A stretch of DNA of 9,813 nt from Microbacteriaceae bacterium (GTDB taxonomy: Bacteria; Actinomycetota; Actinomycetes; Actinomycetales; Microbacteriaceae): assembly GCA_025463615.1 (NCBI GenBank), contig JAODAU010000284.1, positions 1 through 9,813 of the forward strand, in the 5' to 3' direction. Below are positions 5,757-9,813 of the stretch, piece after piece. Each line of letters begins with the position of its first letter. Position 1 is the stretch's first letter. The position numbers and the translations under genes are program-made. The notes beneath the pieces are model-generated. The model worked only from the letters and a program-made list of their open reading frames with translations. It searched no databases and was not told the origin of the DNA.

Positions 5757-7136
5757 TCACCCGAGGTTGGCGCCCCCGCGGTACCTCGCCGCATAGTGCC
5801 GGTCGGGCAGCCGCGCGCCTTCGCCGAAGATGCGCTCGCGGAGGGTCTCGCCGGGCGTGTACGCCTCGCGCAGGCGGCCGCGGCGACGCAGCTCGGGCGC
5901 GACGAGCTCGGCGAAGTCGCGGGCCGTCTCGAACGAGTGGTACTGCCTCAGGTTGATGCCGTCGATGCCGGTCTCGTCGAGCCAGCGCTCCACCTTGTCG
6001 GCCACGACATCCGGGGTGCCGGCCACGAAGAACTGGTTGGGATCCCAGGCCTCGTCGACGGCCTGCACGAACTGGCCGACCGTGATGCCGAGCGGCAGCC
6101 CGCCGGCCTCGATCAGCTCGTGCTTGCCCTCGCGCTCGAGCGCCTCGCGCACCGTGATGTCGGCCGGGTGGGCGAGCGGCTCGAACGGAACGCTCTGGTG
6201 GATGAATCGCCCCTCCGGGCTCGCGAACTCCCGGTAGCGCGCCAGCTTCTGCTGCACCTCCGCGTCGGTGCGGCCGGTGATGATCGTGGCCATGACCAGG
6301 AAGCGGGTGTCGGTGGGCCTGCGGCCGAGCTCGACCGCGGCATCCCGGATGCTCGCGATGTTGCGCGCCAGCGCCCCCGGCGGGCGGTCCGCCGTGAACA
6401 GCACCTCGGCGTGCTTCGCGGCGAACGCGGTGCCCGCCTTCGACGCGCTGGCCTGGAACAGCAGCGGGGTGCGCTGCGGCGACGGCTCCGAGAGGTGTGG
6501 ACCCTGCACGCTGAAGTGCTCGCCCACGTGGTCGATCCTGCGCACCTTCGATGGATCGGTGTAGAGGCCGCGCTCGCGATCGACCACGACCGCGTCGTCG
6601 TCCCACGAGCCCTCCCAGAGCTTGTAGACGACATCCATGAACTCGTCGGCGATCTCGTACCGGGTGTCGTGCGGGATCTGGTCGGCGAGGCCGAAGTTGC
6701 GCGCGGCGTTGGGCAGGTAGGAGGTGACGATGTTCCAGCCGACGCGGCCCTTGGTGAGGTGGTCGAGCGTGCTCATGCGCCGGGCGAACGCGAACGGCGG
6801 CTCGTAGCTGGTGGAGAACGTGACGCCGAAGCCCACGCTGTCGGTGACGGCCGCCATCGCCGGGATGACGAGCAGCGGGTCGTTGTTGGGGATCTGGAGC
6901 CCCTCGGCGATGGCCGGATCCGCGCTGCCCCTGTAGACGTCGTAGGCGCCCACCACGTCGGCGATGAAGATCGAGTCGAAGCCGCCGGCCTCGGCGATCT
7001 GGGCGAGCTCGGTCCAGTAGTCGAGGTCCTTGTAGAACTCGCGGTGGTTGCCGGGGAGGCGCCAGAGGCCGTGCGTGATGTGGCCGGGCGTGTTCATCTC
7101 GAACAGGTTGACGATGAGGCGCTTCGGCTCGGTCAT
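5757..7136 (-). CDS. LLM-class FMN-dependent monooxygenase, NtaA/SnaA/DszA (EmoA) family
   Basis: The product is 459 residues, matching the NtaA/SnaA/DszA family, which adds one oxygen atom using FMNH2 and O2. It starts RLIVNLFEMNTPGHITHGLW (6-25), with the family's N-terminal strand and HGLW motif. It has the ADVVGAYDVYRG segment (59-70) and the diagnostic FMN/substrate region FSTSYEPPFAFARRMSTLDH (107-126) continuing through GRVGWNIVTS (130-139). Known members cleave nitrilotriacetate, EDTA or dibenzothiophene sulfone. The substrate here is not determinable from sequence; sulfur-compound scavenging is favoured by the DszC-like partner next door. The enzyme needs reduced FMN from a separate reductase, and none is encoded in the window. 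The ATG start lies in an ATGA overlap with the stop of the upstream gene, so the two are translationally coupled. Transcription continues towards ltrA. Confidence 0.93.
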   Translation of the reverse strand: MTEPKRLIVNLFEMNTPGHITHGLWRLPGNHREFYKDLDYWTELAQIAEAGGFDSIFIADVVGAYDVYRGSADPAIAEGLQIPNNDPLLVIPAMAAVTDSVGFGVTFSTSYEPPFAFARRMSTLDHLTKGRVGWNIVTSYLPNAARNFGLADQIPHDTRYEIADEFMDVVYKLWEGSWDDDAVVVDRERGLYTDPSKVRRIDHVGEHFSVQGPHLSEPSPQRTPLLFQASASKAGTAFAAKHAEVLFTADRPPGALARNIASIRDAAVELGRRPTDTRFLVMATIITGRTDAEVQQKLARYREFASPEGRFIHQSVPFEPLAHPADITVREALEREGKHELIEAGGLPLGITVGQFVQAVDEAWDPNQFFVAGTPDVVADKVERWLDETGIDGINLRQYHSFETARDFAELVAPELRRRGRLREAYTPGETLRERIFGEGARLPDRHYAARYRGGANLG

Positions 7137-8338
7137 TTCGCGGCGCTCGTCTCAGTCGGAGTCTGCACGAGGTTCCACTGCGGGTCCTGGCCGTTCAGCT
7201 CGAAGTCGCCGATCGACCGCCTGCGCTGGATCGCCGGGTTGTGGGATGCGATGGTGCGCGCGTTGCGCCAGTGGCGGTCGAGCGCGAAACCGGTGCCCAC
7301 CGCCGACGCGCCGCCCACCTCGAACAGCTCGGAGGTGGCGGCGATGACGATCGGCAGCACGATCTGCTGCGCGCGGTAGACGTCGAGCCGGGCATCCAGC
7401 AGCGGGCGCTCGTCGGTGTCGCCGGCGAGGCGGGCGTCGATCGCGCGGTCGAGGGTGCGGGCGGCGCCCAGCACGATGGTGCGGGCGGCGAACGCCGAGC
7501 TCGACAGCTGGCCCACCACGGTCTGCACGAGGTGGTTCTCGCGCGGCAGCGCCTGGCCGGCGTAGCCCCAGATGCGGCTGCGCGGCTGCACGAACGCGAC
7601 CGTGTCGTCGAGCGCGTTCTGTGCGACGCCCGCCGCGACCGCCAGCAGCACGAGCTGGAAGACGGAGGCGATGTAGGCGTCGCGGCCGGGGTCCTTCGGG
7701 TAGGGGCGCACGTCGGCGGGGTCGATCGCGGCATCCTCGAACACGGTCGTGCCGCTGCCGGTGAGGCGCTGTCCGAAGCCGTCCCAGTCGTCGATCGAGG
7801 TGACGCCCGGGTCGGCGGATGCCGCCAGCACCTGCACCTCCTCCTCCCCGTCGAGCGCGGCGAGGTCGATCCAATCGGCGTAGATGCTGCCGGTCGTGTA
7901 GAACTTGCGGCCGTTGAGCCGGATGCCGTCCGCATCGCGGCGCAGCTCGGTCGAGACGGCGGAGGTCGCCGACCGCTCCGACTGCGCGTTGCCGAACAGG
8001 GCCCCGTCGAGCACCCGGCCGAACCACTTGCGCTTGACCGCCTCGTCCGGCTCCAGGATCAGCTGTTCGACGAAGCCGAGGTGCCCGCGGAACACGTGCG
8101 CGATGTTCGAGTCGACCGCCGCGAGCCGGATGAGGCGCGTGAACGTCGTCTCGAGCGACGCCCCGTCGCCGCCGTACGCGACCGGGATGCGCGACGAGCC
8201 GAACCCGGTCGCGGCGACCCGGCGCACCAGGTCGTAGGGGAGCTCGCGGTCGCGTTCGCGCGCGGCGGCGCCCTCGCGGATCTCGAGCAGCAGCTCGTCG
8301 AAGAGCGCGTCGTCGAAGGTGGTGGTCCGGTCTGTCAC
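7133..8338 (-). CDS. Acyl-CoA-dehydrogenase-fold flavin monooxygenase, DszC/SfnB-like
   Basis: The product is 401 residues with the three-part acyl-CoA dehydrogenase architecture: N-terminal helices (about 10-120), a middle beta domain beginning around 120 with LNGRKFYTTGSIYADW (141-156), and a C-terminal helical bundle (about 230-380). The C-terminal motif DRHWRNARTIASHNPAI (354-370) is typical of the DszC/SfnB branch, which hydroxylates or oxidises substrates with reduced flavin rather than dehydrogenating acyl-CoA. In DszC, as I recall it, this segment reads ARTHTLHDP; here the first His is Ile363 and the second is kept as H366. The Glu base of true acyl-CoA dehydrogenases is not evident. 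It forms an operon with the DszA-like gene through a 4-base overlap. The GTG start at 8338-8336 lacks a Shine-Dalgarno and may be leaderless. Function and substrate are inferred at family level only; oxidation of an organosulfur compound is the leading idea. Confidence 0.88.
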   Translation of the reverse strand: MTDRTTTFDDALFDELLLEIREGAAARERDRELPYDLVRRVAATGFGSSRIPVAYGGDGASLETTFTRLIRLAAVDSNIAHVFRGHLGFVEQLILEPDEAVKRKWFGRVLDGALFGNAQSERSATSAVSTELRRDADGIRLNGRKFYTTGSIYADWIDLAALDGEEEVQVLAASADPGVTSIDDWDGFGQRLTGSGTTVFEDAAIDPADVRPYPKDPGRDAYIASVFQLVLLAVAAGVAQNALDDTVAFVQPRSRIWGYAGQALPRENHLVQTVVGQLSSSAFAARTIVLGAARTLDRAIDARLAGDTDERPLLDARLDVYRAQQIVLPIVIAATSELFEVGGASAVGTGFALDRHWRNARTIASHNPAIQRRRSIGDFELNGQDPQWNLVQTPTETSAAK

Positions 8339-8344
8339 CCGTCC

Positions 8345-8350
8345 ACCCTA
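8345..8350 (-). promoter_or_regulatory. Possible -10 element for a leaderless DszC/DszA-like operon transcript
   Basis: On the minus strand TAGGGT fits TANNNT and ends six bases before the GTG start at 8338. The sequence between them (GGACGG) has no properly spaced Shine-Dalgarno. This is the spacing expected when the start codon is the first transcribed triplet. No -35 hexamer is recognisable 17 bases upstream, so activator help or chance remains possible. Confidence 0.4.
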
Positions 8351-8390
8351 CGGACGGATCGGGGTACAGACGGGGCCCATCGGACATCCA

Positions 8391-8418
8391 CCGAAACACT
8401 TCGACACACTCCGAAACA
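8391..8418. repeat. Direct repeat of CCGAAACA with 20-base period in the divergent control region
   Basis: CCGAAACA occurs at 8391-8398 and again at 8411-8418, a period of exactly 20 bases or about two helical turns, so both copies face the same side of the DNA. They lie about 53-80 bases upstream of the minus-strand operon start and about 100-130 bases upstream of the sugar-binding-protein start. Such phased repeats often mark activator sites, but no regulator gene in the window identifies the protein. The repeated unit is short and could be chance. Confidence 0.4.
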
Positions 8419-8432
8419 TCGCTTGCGTCGTT

Positions 8433-8444
8433 CATTGCGCAATG
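8433..8444. promoter_or_regulatory. Perfect 12-base palindrome CATTGCGCAATG, candidate operator
   Basis: The sequence is its own reverse complement over all 12 bases and stands out in GC-rich DNA because half its positions are A or T. It lies between the diverging monooxygenase operon and the sugar ABC operon, centred about 54 bases upstream of the likely start of transcription of the latter. LacI- and GntR-family regulators of sugar operons commonly bind palindromes of this kind. No regulator gene is in view, so the binding protein is unknown. Confidence 0.5.
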
Positions 8445-8480
8445 TGTCGGCCGAGCGCGACTCGGTTTCTTGAATCGGTT

Positions 8481-8514
8481 TAACGTCACAGGGCAGCACC
8501 CCACAAGCAGAGGA
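8481..8514 (+). promoter_or_regulatory. Likely -10 element and ribosome-binding site of the sugar-binding-protein gene
   Basis: TAACGT at 8481-8486 fits the TANNNT -10 pattern and is the best candidate in the 181-base divergent region. Transcription would begin around 8493. AGAGGA at 8509-8514 is a good Shine-Dalgarno five bases before ATG 8520. I find no TTGACA-like hexamer 16-18 bases upstream of the -10, which would suit an activated promoter. A five-pair inverted repeat (8451-8455 with 8461-8465) followed by TTTCTT lies just upstream and is too weak to call a terminator. Confidence 0.5.
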
Positions 8515-8519
8515 TTCCC

Positions 8520-9788
8520 ATGTCACGTCGAACCCGAACACTGAAGCTCGCCGCCGCGGCAGCGACCCTCGCGATAGCCCTCACGGGGTGCGCGATCTCG
8601 TCCGACTCGAGCGCATCAGGGTCGGGCGGCAAGGTCACGCTGCGGTTCTGGGAGTACTACACCGGCACCGGCTCCACCTGGATCAAGGACCAGGTGAAGA
8701 AGTTCGAGAAGGCGAACCCAAACGTCACGATCGATGTGGTGCAGACCGTCGGCAGCCAGCAGGACCAGAAGCTGCTCGCCTCCGTGGCCACCAAGACCAC
8801 GCCGGACCTGTTCCTCAACAACATCGTGGTCGACTACCCGTCGCTCGTGGCGGGCGGGGTCGCGAAGGACCTCACCAGCTACTGGGACGCCTACTCCGAC
8901 AAGGGCCAGTTCCCGTCATCCGCCGTGTGGAAGACCAAGGGCAAGGTCTACAACGTCATGACGTACACGAACCTCATCGGGCTGTTCTACAACAAGGACA
9001 TCCTCGACAAGGTGGGCATCACCGACATCCCCACCACCCTCGACGCGCTCCAGGCCGACCTCGCGAAGGTGAAGGCCGACGGCCGCTACGAGGGCATCGC
9101 GCTCTCCGGGGCCCCGACCGTCGAGGGCGCGTGGCTGTTCGCGCCGCAGCTGCTCGGCCAGGGCATCAACTACTGCAACTTCACCGGCTCCAAGGTGACG
9201 GATGCCTTCAGCCGCGTCGAGGACTGGTCCAAGAAGGGGTACACCCCGCTGGCCACCGCCACCTGGGACCAGAACGAGGCCTGGCAGCAGTTCTACTCGG
9301 GCAAGTACGCCTTCGGTATCAACGGCAACTGGCAGCTCGGCGGGGTGAAGAAGGCCTCATTTGCCTACGGCACCGGCCAGTTCCCCAAGCCCGACGGCGG
9401 CACCAGCGTCGTCTACCCGGGTGGCGAGGGCTACGGGATCGGCGCGAACTCCAAGCACCCGGACATCGCGTGGAAGTTCATCCAGCAGATGATCCTCTCC
9501 AAGCAGGGCGAGCAGAGCGTCTACGCCGCGACCGGCTCGATCCCGGTGCGGGCGGATGTCGCCGGCATCTCCACCCTCAAGAACGACCGCTTCGTGCAGC
9601 CCTTCGTCAAGGCCGCGGCCACGAGCGGGCAATGGCCGAACAACACGAACACGGCCAACATGCAGGTCGCGCTCGGCAAGGCGGTGAGCGGGGTGATCTC
9701 CGGCCAGTCGACCGCCGACCAGGGTGCCCAGGCCGCGATCAGCGGCATCAAGGCGGCCGAGAAGGCCGGCGGCGGAACCTGCAAGTGA
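8520..9788 (+). CDS. ABC transporter extracellular solute-binding lipoprotein, family 1 (probably sugar)
   Basis: The product is 422 residues, usual for family-1 (MalE/UgpB-like) binding proteins. The N-terminus has a positively charged start (MSRRTRTLK), a hydrophobic core and the lipobox LTGC (21-24), so the mature protein would be lipid-anchored at C24 on the outer face of the membrane. A Ser/Gly linker (26-37) leads into VTLRFWEYYTG (39-49), the typical first strand of the family. Further landmarks are PNVTIDVVQT (67-76), the TPDLFLNNIV region, FYNKDILDKVGI and GKYAFGINGNWQLG. The many surface Trp/Tyr/Asp residues suit stacking against a carbohydrate, but the sugar cannot be named. ATG 8520 has a good ribosome site. 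The TGA overlaps the GTG of the next gene (GTGA), so this is the first gene of an ABC import operon continuing past the window. Confidence 0.93.
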   Translation: MSRRTRTLKLAAAAATLAIALTGCAISSDSSASGSGGKVTLRFWEYYTGTGSTWIKDQVKKFEKANPNVTIDVVQTVGSQQDQKLLASVATKTTPDLFLNNIVVDYPSLVAGGVAKDLTSYWDAYSDKGQFPSSAVWKTKGKVYNVMTYTNLIGLFYNKDILDKVGITDIPTTLDALQADLAKVKADGRYEGIALSGAPTVEGAWLFAPQLLGQGINYCNFTGSKVTDAFSRVEDWSKKGYTPLATATWDQNEAWQQFYSGKYAFGINGNWQLGGVKKASFAYGTGQFPKPDGGTSVVYPGGEGYGIGANSKHPDIAWKFIQQMILSKQGEQSVYAATGSIPVRADVAGISTLKNDRFVQPFVKAAATSGQWPNNTNTANMQVALGKAVSGVISGQSTADQGAQAAISGIKAAEKAGGGTCK

Positions 9789-9813
9789 CCGCAACCGACA
9801 CCACCAGCGCGGG
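9785..9813 (+). CDS. Start of the next gene, probably an ABC sugar-transporter permease (truncated by the window edge)
   Basis: GTG at 9785 overlaps the stop of the binding-protein gene by four bases (GTGA) and opens a frame of nine complete codons, (M)TATDTTSA, before the window ends. Family-1 sugar-binding-protein genes are usually followed directly by two MalF/MalG-type membrane permease genes, the first of which often has a short polar Thr/Ser-rich N-terminus like this. The identification rests on gene order and coupling, not on protein sequence. Leaky ribosome transfer across the overlap would keep permease output tied to, and lower than, the binding protein. Confidence 0.55.

Noticed and set aside
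4674..7379. A 901-codon open frame on the plus strand opposite ltrA and the DszA-like gene.
   Set aside because: It spans several real minus-strand genes in antisense, and its product is rich in Arg, Asp, Glu and His with no domain. This is the usual shadow produced by GC-rich codons.
8451..8471. CCGAG/CTCGG hairpin followed by TTTCTT, considered as a terminator or attenuator.
   Set aside because: The five-pair stem is weak and lies upstream of the likely transcription start, so it would not be transcribed from that promoter.
8335..8541. Minus-strand 68-codon frame across the divergent intergenic region.
   Set aside because: It covers promoter-like DNA, has no ribosome site and shows irregular codon use; it overlaps the starts of both flanking genes.
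1..9813. tRNA, rRNA, CRISPR array, insertion sequence, attachment site or plasmid origin.
   Set aside because: I saw no tRNA-like cloverleaf, no regularly spaced repeats, no transposase or integrase and no terminal inverted repeats in the window.

Overview
The window is GC-rich, densely packed bacterial DNA with short intergenic gaps, several GTG starts and 4-base stop/start overlaps. Gene content (ECF sigma factor, MsrB, LtrA, lipoprotein sugar-binding protein, DszA/DszC-like flavoenzymes) and a marked preference for GGATGC/GCATCC points to an actinobacterium. Microbacteriaceae is my best guess; this rests on gene style, not on any marker gene.

Layout. (1) 1-114 is the 3' end of an aldose-1-epimerase-like gene. 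(2) 158-1246 encodes a ferritin-like domain fused to a VIT1/CCC1 metal transporter, the MbfA type. (3) Convergent to it, on the minus strand, are msrB (1438-1842) and an unannotated 57-residue acidic protein (1254-1427). In front of msrB is a doubled GGAAC-N18-GTT motif, the pattern read by SigR/SigH-type oxidative-stress sigma factors. (4) Divergent from msrB are a VOC (glyoxalase-fold) protein (1943-2320) and an overlapping SAM methyltransferase. The latter has no ATG, GTG or TTG before its conserved N-terminus and may start at CTG 2317. (5) 3126-4620 is an ECF sigma factor overlapping by 35 bases a single-pass membrane protein with six extracytoplasmic cysteines, an unusual candidate anti-sigma or sensor partner. 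(6) On the minus strand, 8338 down to 4638, are a DszC-like acyl-CoA-dehydrogenase-fold monooxygenase, a DszA/NtaA-like FMN monooxygenase coupled by an ATGA overlap, and an LtrA membrane protein. (7) A 181-base divergent control region (8339-8519) holds a perfect 12-base palindrome and an 8-base direct repeat with a 20-base period. (8) 8520-9788 is an ABC-transporter sugar-binding lipoprotein, followed by the first nine codons of the next gene, probably a permease, starting at an overlapping GTGA.

How the genes fit together. The Er-VIT1 transporter and MsrB are both associated with metal and oxidative stress, but only msrB shows a matching promoter. The two flavin monooxygenases look like one two-enzyme unit, by family relationship probably for oxidising an organosulfur or similar small compound. 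No flavin reductase lies beside them, so FMNH2 must come from elsewhere. The sugar ABC operon at the right edge is separately controlled. I see no RNA genes, CRISPR arrays, insertion sequences, attachment sites or convincing intrinsic terminators. Nearly all of the window is coding. I did not find a clearly new multi-gene system; the best leads are the six-cysteine sigma partner, the 57-residue protein in the msrB unit, the non-canonical methyltransferase start, and the divergent control region.
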